A DNA stretch of 55,259 nt from Frankia sp. AiPa1 (GTDB lineage: Bacteria; Actinomycetota; Actinomycetes; Frankiales; Frankiaceae), in assembly GCF_023243075.1 (NCBI RefSeq), contig NZ_JALKFZ020000117.1:1-55259 (forward strand), written 5' to 3'. A program made the position numbers and the translations under genes. Positions 43,835 to 52,622 of the stretch are shown one piece after another (within the stretch, counting starts at the first letter, position 1; every line of letters begins with the position of its first letter). Below the pieces are notes generated by a model. That model was not told where the DNA came from, searched no databases, and saw only the letters and a program-made list of their open reading frames with translations.

Positions 43835-44821
43835 TCAAAGCGGTTCCGCCGCGCCTGCATCGAGGCGGGCGAGGTCCGCATGGGTGGCGTAATGGCTGGT
43901 GCCGGGAAAGGCGACGGCCCAGCCGGCGGTGCGTATCGCCATGGTGATGGCGTCGTCGGGGTCGCGGGAGCATAGCCAGGCGTGGAGGAAGCCGGTGAAC
44001 AGGGCGTCTCCGGCGCCGGTGGTGTCGACCACGCCGAGCGGGGCGTGGGCGGCGATCCGCCGCGGTGGGCCGCCGCCCGCGACGGCGAGCAGGCATCCGT
44101 CGGCGCCGAGGCCGATCACGACGATCCGAGTCTGTCGGCCGGCCCGCCGTCCGTTAACTCGCTGGCCACGCGTAACTCGCTGGCCACGCGCCGGCCGGCC
44201 GTGGGCCCGCTGGCCGTGGGCCAAGACGTCGGCGGCGAACTGTTCGGGGGTAGTGGTGAGGCGTTCCGCGGAGGCGAACACGATCGTGGCGGCATCGATC
44301 CAGTCCGCGCCGTAGGCGTCGTCCAGGCCGGATGTCGCCTGCAGATCGACGGCGATCGGCACGCCCGCCGCGAGGGCGATCGGCAGCAGGTCGCGGGCGA
44401 ATCCGATGGTGGAGATCGATGCCAGCTCGGCGCCGTCCAGCAACGCGCGGAACGTATCGGGCGGGTAGCTCGCCTCCGGTAGCCCCGCCAGGTCGGTGAC
44501 GATGTGCCGGCGGCCGTCCGGGGCGACGAGCACCGCGGACTGGGCCGTCGTCGCCGTGCCCAGGATCCCCGGGCCGGTCAGCCCCTCCCGGGCGAGCGTG
44601 GTGCGCGCCAGCCCTCCGGCGGCATCATCACCGAGGAGCGTGGCGAGGCGGACCTGGTCGCCGAGCGCGGCCAGCCCACGGGCCACGTTGGCGCCGACGC
44701 CCGCGACCTCCAGGCGCAAGGCGTCCCGTACATACCGCACCGGCGTGTACGGCACCGGGAATCCGTCGACTGGAATGATCTGTTGAACGTTGACCACTCC
44801 GGCCACCACGATCGACGTCAC
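43835..44821 (-). CDS. PfkB-family carbohydrate kinase
   Basis: Sugar or nucleoside kinase of 328 residues. The N-terminal glycine pair is VAGVGANVARGLAALGDQV. The C-terminal PfkB signature DTTGAGDALFTGFLHAWL contains the catalytic Asp and anion hole. A ~30-residue Arg/Gly-rich insert (QRAHGRPARGQRVTRGQRVN) interrupts the nucleotide domain and is partly made by an 18-bp duplication. I prefer GTG 44821 because GGAGG precedes it; ATG 44863 is in frame. Sugar specificity is unknown. It is divergent from the PHP gene. Confidence 0.87.
   Translation of the reverse strand: MTSIVVAGVVNVQQIIPVDGFPVPYTPVRYVRDALRLEVAGVGANVARGLAALGDQVRLATLLGDDAAGGLARTTLAREGLTGPGILGTATTAQSAVLVAPDGRRHIVTDLAGLPEASYPPDTFRALLDGAELASISTIGFARDLLPIALAAGVPIAVDLQATSGLDDAYGADWIDAATIVFASAERLTTTPEQFAADVLAHGQRAHGRPARGQRVTRGQRVNGRRAGRQTRIVVIGLGADGCLLAVAGGGPPRRIAAHAPLGVVDTTGAGDALFTGFLHAWLCSRDPDDAITMAIRTAGWAVAFPGTSHYATHADLARLDAGAAEPL
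44155..44190. repeat. 18-bp tandem duplication in the PfkB gene
   Basis: TAACTCGCTGGCCACGCG is repeated perfectly at 44155-44172 and 44173-44190. It adds six residues to a non-conserved loop and keeps the frame. Confidence 0.9.
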
Positions 44822-44987
44822 CAGTCGCTCCCTCCGCGCGAATCCTTCGCCTGGCATATCCACCGTGCGATGTCCGCATTCCCAGATCTCGCCGGTCCGA
44901 ATCGTGCGAAACTTACCCTGGAGGGCGACAGGGGATACCCGTCGGCGGCTGTCGCTGGAAAAGCGTTGGTGGCTGGAAGGAGCAGGG

Positions 44988-45905
44988 GTGTCGGGGCTTC
45001 CGTTCGGGATGTCCGGCCGGTTCTGGCGGGGTAATCTGCATACCCATTCCGATGGGTCGGACGGGGCGCTGCCGCCGGCCGAGGTCGCCCGGGTCTATCG
45101 GGAGGCGGGTTACGACTTCCTGGCCATCACGGATCATTTTCGGGCCCGGTTCGGCTTTCCGCTGACGGACACCCGGTCGCTGCGCACGCCCGGTTTCACC
45201 ACGCTGCTGGGTGCCGAGCTGCACGCGCCGCGCACCGAGCTGTCGCCGGAATGGCACATCATCGCCGTGGGCCTGCCCCTCGGGTTCGCTCCGCCCGGTG
45301 ACGGGGAGACCGGGCCGATGATCGCGCGGCGGGCGCGGGCGGCGGGGGCGTTCATCGGCATGGCCCATCCGGCGGCGTCCCTGCTGACCCTCGCCGACGC
45401 GGAAAGCCTCGACGCCGCGCACGCCGTCGAGGTGTACAACGCCCTGTCCGCCCGGGAGGACCGCGGGGACAGCTGGCACCTGACCGATCTCCTGCTCGCC
45501 CGCGGATGGCAGCTCGGTGCCTACGCGGCCGACGACGCGCATTTCCAGCCGCAGGACCCACCGGGCTGCGCGGCCTGGGTCCAGGTGAAGGCCGACTCCC
45601 TCGAACCGGACGCGCTGCTCGCCGCGCTCAAGGCCGGCCACTACTACGCCAGCACCGGGCCCGAACTGCACGACGTCGAGCTCGTCAACGAGAAGATCAC
45701 CGTCCGTTGCTCGCCGGCACGCAAGGTGCTGCTCACCGGGGGCGTGCCCGGCGCCGAGGTCGTCCAGGCCGCCGCGGGTGCGGCGCTGACCGAATGCTCC
45801 CTGCCGACCGCCCTGTTCCGCCCCGGCTACTGCCGCGTCACCATCGAGGACGCAGCCGGCGGGCGAGCGTGGACCAACCCGATTCGCCTGCCCGCGGACG
45901 TCTGA
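44988..45905 (+). CDS. PHP-domain phosphoesterase
   Basis: Metal-dependent hydrolase of 305 residues. The PHP motifs are GNLHTHSDGSDG (motif I), FLAITDHFR (motif II), LGAELHAP, GMAHPA, VEVYNAL and YAADDAHF (late metal ligands). The C-terminal ~90 residues are beta-rich. GTG 44988 has GAAGGAG six bases upstream. PHP proteins of this stand-alone type act as phosphatases on sugars or nucleotides; the exact substrate is open. It is convergent with the AAA gene (10 bases between stops). Confidence 0.88.
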   Translation: MSGLPFGMSGRFWRGNLHTHSDGSDGALPPAEVARVYREAGYDFLAITDHFRARFGFPLTDTRSLRTPGFTTLLGAELHAPRTELSPEWHIIAVGLPLGFAPPGDGETGPMIARRARAAGAFIGMAHPAASLLTLADAESLDAAHAVEVYNALSAREDRGDSWHLTDLLLARGWQLGAYAADDAHFQPQDPPGCAAWVQVKADSLEPDALLAALKAGHYYASTGPELHDVELVNEKITVRCSPARKVLLTGGVPGAEVVQAAAGAALTECSLPTALFRPGYCRVTIEDAAGGRAWTNPIRLPADV

Positions 45906-45915
45906 CCGCATGGCA

Positions 45916-47544
45916 TCACGCTCGCAGCAGGGTGATGCCGCGTCCGGTGGGGCTCGACACGGTGGTGATGCTGGTCCGTTCGGCGATCGGCTTCGCGGTG
46001 GGCCGGCGGTCGAAGATGACGAGCGTCCCATGGTCCAGGCCGAGGCGGTCCAGATAGCCGTCGAGCTGGTCCAGACCGGTGCGCAGGGGGTCGGCGGCGC
46101 CGCCCGCACGGGCTTTGAGTTCGAATGCCTCCCGCTGGAGAGCGGGTCTCCCATCAGGTCCGGAATACGGCCAGCGGACCAGCAGGTCGATCCGTCCACG
46201 GCCCACACCGTACTCCCGGTCGACAAAACCCCCGCCATTGATGACGCGTTCCAGGAAGGCCATGAGAACCAGATGGGGTGCGGCCTCGTGGTAGACCTGG
46301 CGAGAGGTGAGGATGTCGCCGTTGGCTTTCCAGAAGGCGGCGAACCGATCGATCAGGCTGGGGACGTCAAGACGGCCGTCGGGTAGGACGAAGGAGCGGG
46401 CCGGCGGAACGGGGGCGGAGAACTCGAGCACGGTGTCGGTGAGGACCCGGGCGACGACCTCGCGGTAGATCGGATTGGCGATCTGCGCTGGCGACGTCTG
46501 CGCGAGCAGCCCGAGATCCCGGGCGTACTGGACGTCGTCCGCCGGCGGGTCGGTGACCGGGTCCGTGCCGGCCAGCACCGGTTCGATGATGGCCCGCACC
46601 CGGGGTTCGTGCAGCTTGTCGGCGAGCGAGTCCAGATGGGTCGCTCGGGCGCGGATCAGGCGCTCCTTCGCCGCGTCCACGTGCACGGTGGTGATCGCCT
46701 CGGTGGGTGGCACCGCCATCTCGTCCACGATCTCCGCGGCGAGCGCGTTCACCAGCCAGGGCTGGCCGGCGGTCAGCTCCATCACCCGGTCGACCGCTTC
46801 GGCGGTGAAAACCTGCGCGGTCTCGGCCGTGTGCTGAGCATAGAGGCCACGAACCTCGTCGAGGGAGAAGTCACCGAGCCGCAGCGACCTGACGACGATG
46901 TTGAACGGGCTCGGGCCACCGAGCCGGTCCCGGTCCGGGTTACCGCCCGAGGCCGTCCCGGGACCGCTACGCGGATCCGCCGGGCGGTCCCCTGAGCGGT
47001 AGTCCCGCAGGTCGCGCAGGCCGCAGAGCGCCACGGACGCGGGGAAGGCAGCCGGCCGGCGGCCGGCACCGCTGCGGAGCTGACCGAGGACGCTGATCAG
47101 CGTTCGTCCCGCCAGGGCGTCGATCTCGTCGAGGAACAGCACGAGTGGCCGGGGGCAGACCTGCGACCAGGCCGCCAGCGCCGCGCCCAACAGACCGCCG
47201 TCGGACGCCTCGGGCCATCGAGGCGGGTGCAGCCGCGGTGGCAGGGCGGCGTGGGCATCGGCCAAGGTCCGGTCGAGGATCGCGCGGGTCGCCGCCCCCA
47301 CGTCGTCGCCCCAGGCCCGGCCCGGCTCACACGAGGTCAGCAACGCGGCGTAGTCGCCGCTGGCCGTGAGCTCGGCGGCCAAGGCCGCGAGCGTGGTCGT
47401 CTTGCCGGTCTGGCGGGGTGCGTGCACCACAACGTAGTTCCCTCGGCTGACCAGCCGGGGGACCTGCGGCAGGCGCGCCGACGCCGGGACCATGTAGTGC
47501 CGGTCCGGCATACAGGGCTCGGCTGTGTTGAACCAGCGTCCCAC
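45916..47544 (-). CDS. AAA-type ATPase with C-terminal PD-(D/E)XK nuclease-like domain
   Basis: Protein of 542 residues. Walker A is APRQTGKT (42-49) and Walker B LVLFLDE (134-140). The C-terminal winged-helix-like part (TAGQPWLVNALAAEI) leads into GRGRIDLLVRWPY and REAFELKAR, with the acidic and E-x-K residues expected of a restriction-nuclease fold. This architecture is the abundant AAA-ATPase_like/PDDEXK_9-type protein, of suspected defence or mobile-element function. No partner toxin or transposase is adjacent. It sits alone between the PHP gene and purB. Codon use appears similar to neighbours. Confidence 0.8.
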   Translation of the reverse strand: MGRWFNTAEPCMPDRHYMVPASARLPQVPRLVSRGNYVVVHAPRQTGKTTTLAALAAELTASGDYAALLTSCEPGRAWGDDVGAATRAILDRTLADAHAALPPRLHPPRWPEASDGGLLGAALAAWSQVCPRPLVLFLDEIDALAGRTLISVLGQLRSGAGRRPAAFPASVALCGLRDLRDYRSGDRPADPRSGPGTASGGNPDRDRLGGPSPFNIVVRSLRLGDFSLDEVRGLYAQHTAETAQVFTAEAVDRVMELTAGQPWLVNALAAEIVDEMAVPPTEAITTVHVDAAKERLIRARATHLDSLADKLHEPRVRAIIEPVLAGTDPVTDPPADDVQYARDLGLLAQTSPAQIANPIYREVVARVLTDTVLEFSAPVPPARSFVLPDGRLDVPSLIDRFAAFWKANGDILTSRQVYHEAAPHLVLMAFLERVINGGGFVDREYGVGRGRIDLLVRWPYSGPDGRPALQREAFELKARAGGAADPLRTGLDQLDGYLDRLGLDHGTLVIFDRRPTAKPIAERTSITTVSSPTGRGITLLRA

Positions 47545-47706
47545 CCCGACGGACCTCCGGTCTCGGACCTCGACTCCGATCCACGGTATCCGGTAGCGCG
47601 TCCCAGAGCCTGGGTCCCGGTCGTGGCCATCGCCCGCATCCTGCGTTCCCAGCGGCCCAGGAACTGATCCGGTATCCCGGGGCGCCAGCCCCCCCGAGAC
47701 CCCCGC

Positions 47707-49014
47707 TCAGGTCAGGGCGGCGAGGGCGTCGAAGACGGGGGTGAGGCGTTCGGTGTAGCGCTCGGGGCGGCTGACCTCGTCCAGACGGGGCTCGTCCAGG
47801 GGGAGGTTGCGTTCGGCCGCCTGTTTGCGCAACGTGTCGCGGAACGGGATGCCGGACTGCCAGGTCTCCATCGCCGCGGCCTGGGTGATGGCGTAGGCGT
47901 CCTCGCGGGACAGGCCCGTCTCGACCAGTTCCAGCAGCACCGCCGAGGTGTAGACGAGACCGCCGGTGGCGTCCAGGTTCGCCCGCATCCGGGCGGTGTC
48001 GACGACCAGGCCGCGGACCAGGCGGGTGGTCAGCGCCAGCAGGTAGTCGGTGCCGGCGGATGCGTCCGGCAGGGCGACGCGTTCGGTGGACGAGTGGGAG
48101 ATGTCACGCTCATGCCAGAGCGGAACTCCCTCGAGCACCGGGACGTACTGGGCGCGGACGATCCGGGCGAGGCCGGCGATGCGCTCCGACATGATCGGGT
48201 TCTTCTTGTGCGGCATCGCCGAGGAACCCTTCTGCCCGGAGCCGAACGGCTCGGACAGCTCGCGGACCTCGGTGCGCTGGCCGTGGCGGACCTCCAGCGC
48301 GATCGCCTCGCAGACGGTGACGATCCCGGCGAGCGCCGCCACCCAGTTCGCGATGCCGTCGCGCAGCACCACCTGGGTCGCCACCGGCGTCGGGCGCAGG
48401 CCGAGCTTGCCTGCGACGTATGCCTCGACGTCCGGCTCGATGTTGGAGTACGTCCCCACCGCGCCGGAGATCTTGGCCAGCGCCACGTCGGCGCGGGCGG
48501 CGCGCAGCCGGTCGCGGCAGCGGGCCAGGCCGAACGCGAGGTCGGCGACCCGGTGGCCGAACACGGTCGGCTCCCCGTGGATGCCATGCGTGCGCCCGAC
48601 CCTCAGCGTGCCGCGGTGCTCAAGGCCAAGGTCACGCAACGCGGCGACGAGCGTGTCCGCCTTGGCGAGCAGGAGGTCGGTGGCCTCGACGAGCTGCAGC
48701 GCCAGCGCGGTGTCGAGCAGGTCCGACGAGGTCATCCCGAAATGGACGTAGGCGGCGGCCGAGCGTGGCTCGGTGTTGTCCGCCCAGGCGGTCAGGAAGG
48801 CGATCACGTCATGCTGGGTGACAGCCTCGATCGCCGCGACCGCCTCGGGCGTCGGAGCGGGCGCCGCCCGGACCGGCTCGACCGAGTCGGCGGGGATCCG
48901 GCCGGCGGCGGCGTGCGCCTCGCTGACCAGCACCTCGACCTGGCACCACAGCTCGTACTTGTGCGCCTCCGACCACACCCGGCCCATCTCGGGCAGGGTG
49001 TAACGGCCGATCAC
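47707..49014 (-). CDS. purB: Adenylosuccinate lyase
   Basis: Cleaves SAICAR and adenylosuccinate in purine synthesis; 435 residues. The fumarase-superfamily signature GSSAMPHKKNPIMSE is intact; GRTHGIHGEPTVFGH holds the catalytic His and TSSDLLDTALALQL the substrate loop. Its ATG overlaps the purE stop by four bases (ATGA), so purE and purB are coupled. Confidence 0.97.
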   Translation of the reverse strand: MIGRYTLPEMGRVWSEAHKYELWCQVEVLVSEAHAAAGRIPADSVEPVRAAPAPTPEAVAAIEAVTQHDVIAFLTAWADNTEPRSAAAYVHFGMTSSDLLDTALALQLVEATDLLLAKADTLVAALRDLGLEHRGTLRVGRTHGIHGEPTVFGHRVADLAFGLARCRDRLRAARADVALAKISGAVGTYSNIEPDVEAYVAGKLGLRPTPVATQVVLRDGIANWVAALAGIVTVCEAIALEVRHGQRTEVRELSEPFGSGQKGSSAMPHKKNPIMSERIAGLARIVRAQYVPVLEGVPLWHERDISHSSTERVALPDASAGTDYLLALTTRLVRGLVVDTARMRANLDATGGLVYTSAVLLELVETGLSREDAYAITQAAAMETWQSGIPFRDTLRKQAAERNLPLDEPRLDEVSRPERYTERLTPVFDALAALT

Positions 49015-49556
49015 TGACCGGTGCCGGCAGCGGCTCCGGCACTCGCGGGTTCCTTCAGCGCGGACAGGTTCTCGGCGGCGTTGCGCTCGAAGTCATCCTT
49101 GAACTCGGCGAGCCTCGCGCTCAGCGTCGGGTCGGCCAGCGCCAGGATCTGGGTGGCGAGAATCGCCGCGTTCGTCGAGTTGTTCAGGCCCACGGTGGCG
49201 ACGGGCACGCCCGGCGGCATCTGCGCGATCGCCAGCATCGAGTCCATCCCGTCCAGCGCCCCACCGGAGATCGGCACGCCGATGACCGGCAGCGTCGTCA
49301 TGGACGCGACCGCCCCGGGCAGCGCGGCGGCCAGGCCCGCGCCGGCGATCACCACGGAGATCCCGCGGGCCCGCAGCTGGCCCACGTAGTCGGCCAGGGT
49401 GCGCGGCGCCCGGTGCGCGGAGATCGACACCTCCTCGTACGGCACGCCGAACCGCTCCAGGGTGGCCCCGGCCTTGCTCATCGTCTGGGCGTCCGACGGC
49501 GACCCGAACACGATGGCCACCTGCGCCGGCCCCGGCGCGCTGCTGCTCTGCGACAC
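49011..49556 (-). CDS. purE: N5-carboxyaminoimidazole ribonucleotide mutase
   Basis: Class I PurE moving the carboxyl of N5-CAIR to give CAIR; 181 residues. GSPSDAQTMSKAGATLERFG, SAHRAPRTL and GAGLAAALPG with VIGVPISGGALDGMDSML are diagnostic. It lies 92 bases after purD and overlaps purB. The partner purK is not in the window. Confidence 0.96.
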   Translation of the reverse strand: MSQSSSAPGPAQVAIVFGSPSDAQTMSKAGATLERFGVPYEEVSISAHRAPRTLADYVGQLRARGISVVIAGAGLAAALPGAVASMTTLPVIGVPISGGALDGMDSMLAIAQMPPGVPVATVGLNNSTNAAILATQILALADPTLSARLAEFKDDFERNAAENLSALKEPASAGAAAGTGQ

Positions 49557-49648
49557 GCTTCGCTCTCCATTCCTGTTGCTGTTGATCCTGGTGCCCCGGT
49601 CCGCGACCGGTTGCCCTGCCCCCCGGCGCCGTCCTCAGTCGGCGGACT

Positions 49649-50977
49649 TCATCCCTCGCCCGCGAGGTGCTCACGGGGCGCGATGCCCCCGGGGTGCTGG
49701 CTGGGCGCGGTGCCCGTGGGGTGGCCATACGTGGCCCGCCGCATCCGGGACGGATCCCCGATGTCGGTGCGGTAGTGGGCGCCGGCCAGCGAGATGCGGC
49801 TGACGGCCTCGTAGGCGGATCCTCGCGCGGATTCCAGGTTGGAGCCGATAGCCGTGACGGACAGCACGCGCCCCCCCGCCGACACCACCTGGCCGTGCTC
49901 GTCCCGCCGTGTGCCCGCATGCAGGACGTCCACGCCGGTGAGCGCCCCGGCAGCGGCCAGGCCGCGGATCGGATCGCCCAACTGTGGTGACACGGGGTAG
50001 CCCTTGGCTGCGATGACGACGGTGATCGCAGCGCCCGAGCGGAACCGCGGCGCGGTCCGTCCGGTGAGGACGTCGGTCAGCGGGGTCGCGAGCAGGGCGA
50101 GGATCGCCTGCACCTCGGGATCGCCGAACCGGACATTGAACTCCACCACCCGCGGGCCCTGGGCGGTCAGCGCCAGCCCCGCGTACAGCAGTCCGCTGAA
50201 CGGCGTGCCGCGCCGGGCCAGCTCGTCCACCGTCGGCCGGATCACCGTCTGGACGATCTCGGTGGACAGCCCGTGCGACGCCCACGGCAACGGTGTGTAC
50301 GCGCCCATCCCGCCGGTGTTCGGCCCGGTGTCGCCATCTCCGACCCGCTTGTGGTCCTGGGCCGGGAGCAGCGGCATGATCGCGCCGGACTCGGTCACGA
50401 TCGCGAACAGCGAGACCTCCGGCCCATCCAGGTACTCCTCGAGGACGACCCGGTCGTCCGGCCCGCGCAGGCTTGCCCGCACGGCGGCGACGGCGGCATC
50501 CCGGTCCTCGGTGACGGTGACGCCCTTGCCCGCTGCCAGCCCGTCGTACTTGACGACGTAGGGCGGGCCGAACGTGTCCAGGTCGGCGAGGGCCGGCTCG
50601 ATCTCGGCGTGGTCGCGGGCCGCCGCCGTCGGCACCCCGGCCGCGTGCATCACCTGTTTGGCGAACGCCTTGCTGCCCTCCAGCCGCGCCGCCGCCGCAC
50701 TCGGCCCGAACACGGCCAGCCCCCGAGCCCGCACCTCGTCGGCCGCACCGGCGACCAGCGGTACCTCCGGCCCGATCACCGTCAGGTCCGCGCCCACCTG
50801 TTCGGCGAGGACCGCGACGGCGTCCGGGTCGGACACGTCGAGGGACCGCGGCTCGGCGAGGTCGGCCGTCCCGGCGTTCCCCGGCGCGCAGACCAGCGCG
50901 TCCACCCGGGGGTCACGTGACAGCGCCCGGCACAGCGCGTGCTCACGCCCTCCCGAGCCGACGACCAGAACCTTCAT
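49649..50977 (-). CDS. purD: Phosphoribosylamine-glycine ligase (GAR synthetase)
   Basis: ATP-grasp enzyme of 442 residues adding glycine to phosphoribosylamine. MKVLVVGSGGREHALCRAL, EGSKAFAKQVM, VVKYDGLAAGKGVTV, VSLFAIVTESG, PNTGGMGAYTP and VVEFNVRFGDPE are all present. ATG 50977 has GGGGAG upstream; the longer in-frame ORF to 51076 is not family-like. A ~25-residue tail rich in Pro/His/Gly follows the normal end. It leads purE-purB. Confidence 0.96.
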   Translation of the reverse strand: MKVLVVGSGGREHALCRALSRDPRVDALVCAPGNAGTADLAEPRSLDVSDPDAVAVLAEQVGADLTVIGPEVPLVAGAADEVRARGLAVFGPSAAAARLEGSKAFAKQVMHAAGVPTAAARDHAEIEPALADLDTFGPPYVVKYDGLAAGKGVTVTEDRDAAVAAVRASLRGPDDRVVLEEYLDGPEVSLFAIVTESGAIMPLLPAQDHKRVGDGDTGPNTGGMGAYTPLPWASHGLSTEIVQTVIRPTVDELARRGTPFSGLLYAGLALTAQGPRVVEFNVRFGDPEVQAILALLATPLTDVLTGRTAPRFRSGAAITVVIAAKGYPVSPQLGDPIRGLAAAGALTGVDVLHAGTRRDEHGQVVSAGGRVLSVTAIGSNLESARGSAYEAVSRISLAGAHYRTDIGDPSRMRRATYGHPTGTAPSQHPGGIAPREHLAGEG

Positions 50978-51263
50978 ATGCTCCCCTCGGCGTCGCGGAC
51001 AGCAGCGAGGCCGGCCATCACCTCCGGTTCCCGGCGCGCGGTGCCAGGGTGCGGACCGACGGCGACACGGCCTCATCGGACCGATATCCGAGCCAGCCGG
51101 GTCGAGTCACCCTCACAGGGTAGCGTGAACACTGATCATCATGCCCATCGTGCGAGTTCCACCTCTTTCGAAGCCGTTCTGCCCCGCCGCCCGACGGCGG
51201 CCAACCCCGCTCGGCTCTCCGCCTCCGCCCCCCTCGGGCGTCGCGCGGGGCGGGGGCGCGTCG

Positions 51264-52484
51264 TCACAAGCCGACGCCGGCTCGCCACAGAAGGTGGGCC
51301 ATGCCGTGGACCAGTTGGAGGGCGCAGCGTCGGGCGTCCACCTCGGCCATGCCGGCGACGATCGCCGCCGCGTCCACGGGCCAGACCCGGACCTCGCGGC
51401 CGAGCACGGTCAGGGGGGCCGGGTCGTCGCGGCCCTCGAAGGTGCGACCGTTCGGCTCGACGAAAAGGTGCAGGGATCGGCCCGCGGCCGGGAACGACTC
51501 GCACCGCCAGTAGAGCAGTGGCCAGGCCTGTAGCCGTTCGCGCCGACGCGGACGGTGCCGGCGGTGCGGCTCCTCGCCGCCGTGGTGTCTGGATTCGTCG
51601 TGATGCCTGCGTCCGCCCCGATGCTCGGCGTCGCCGCGGCGCCTGGAGTTTCCGTGACGTCCGGTTTCGCCGTCAGGCCCGAATGCGAGATCGGGCCCGG
51701 TTTCGCCGTCAGGCTCGAATGCGACGTCAGGCTCGAGCTCGCCGAGTTCCTCGCCTGCGCCGTCCCCCTCGGCTTCGCCACGCCCGGCGAGGCGGCGGTG
51801 CTGGTCGTCAACCCGGATCCGGTGGCGGGCGTCCGGACGATGAAGATCGTCGAAGCGGTGGAGATCGTCCAGTCGACGCGGGCCGTCAGTGCCGCCGCGC
51901 TCGCCGGGCCAGTCGATGCGGGTCGCCGTCCTGGCGAGCAGATGGGGCTCGGTGAACGGGTGATCGGCGCCCGGGAATCGGTGATCGGAGCCGGGAAGTG
52001 GATGGTCGGCTCCGGGAAACGCATGGTCGGCGCCCGGGAACGGTGCGTCGACGCCGGGAAGCGGGCGGTCAGCGCCGGCGCCGGGGCCATGGCGCACGGA
52101 GCGGCGTGGGCGGGCGGCGCAGGCGCGGACGGTCACGGGGGGCACGAGATTCTCGGCGGCGCAGAAGTCCAGGAAGTCGCGGATCTGCGCGTCGACGTGG
52201 TTCGCGACGGCCGCTGCACGTTCGAGCCGCTGCGCCTCCGCCCGCTTCGAGCTGCGAATGGCGTGGCTGCCGCGCAGCAGGACATCGGTGAGGGTCTCGG
52301 GCAGCGCCTCTCCGGTGGGCGAGAAACCCACCGGCCAGGCATCGGAGTCGGCCGGGTCGGCGCGGTTCAGGTAGCGGTGCCGCACCGCGGGGACCAGCAC
52401 CGCGGACGGCGCCGGAGGTGCCTGACCGGGCACGGATCGGTCATCGCCGGACGACCGGGATCCGGTAGTGGTCACAGTCCTCAC
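51264..52484 (-). CDS. Hypothetical protein split by low-complexity repeats
   Basis: Protein of 406 residues with no recognised family. Residues ~30-125 (VPAVRHRYLNRADP to FLDFCAAENLVPPVTVRAC) and the last ~90 (LQAWPLLYWRCESFPAAG to LVHGMAHLLWRAGVGL) look like ordered pieces. Between them are five 7-residue PFPGADH-type repeats, Asp/His/Arg-rich sequence, and a duplicated FxPDGETG motif. It lies on the same strand between purA and purD. It could be one domain with a large disordered insert. Confidence 0.55.
   Translation of the reverse strand: MRTVTTTGSRSSGDDRSVPGQAPPAPSAVLVPAVRHRYLNRADPADSDAWPVGFSPTGEALPETLTDVLLRGSHAIRSSKRAEAQRLERAAAVANHVDAQIRDFLDFCAAENLVPPVTVRACAARPRRSVRHGPGAGADRPLPGVDAPFPGADHAFPGADHPLPGSDHRFPGADHPFTEPHLLARTATRIDWPGERGGTDGPRRLDDLHRFDDLHRPDARHRIRVDDQHRRLAGRGEAEGDGAGEELGELEPDVAFEPDGETGPDLAFGPDGETGRHGNSRRRGDAEHRGGRRHHDESRHHGGEEPHRRHRPRRRERLQAWPLLYWRCESFPAAGRSLHLFVEPNGRTFEGRDDPAPLTVLGREVRVWPVDAAAIVAGMAEVDARRCALQLVHGMAHLLWRAGVGL
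51960..52064. repeat. Five 21-bp tandem units (PFPGADH repeats)
   Basis: In minus-strand reading the units encode PLPGVDA, PFPGADH, AFPGADH, PLPGSDH and RFPGADH. The 21-bp period preserves the frame, so copy number may vary without inactivating the gene. Confidence 0.88.
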
Positions 52485-52622
52485 CCCACCCCGCCATCGC
52501 GTTCCGTGACGACATCAGCCTCGACGGCAACGCTGAGTAATGCAAGTGCGGGGCGAGTGAGCCGCCCGGCACCTGCCCGCCGCGGGAGCGCGTGGACCGC
52601 CGGACGGGCCGGGCGCTCGACG

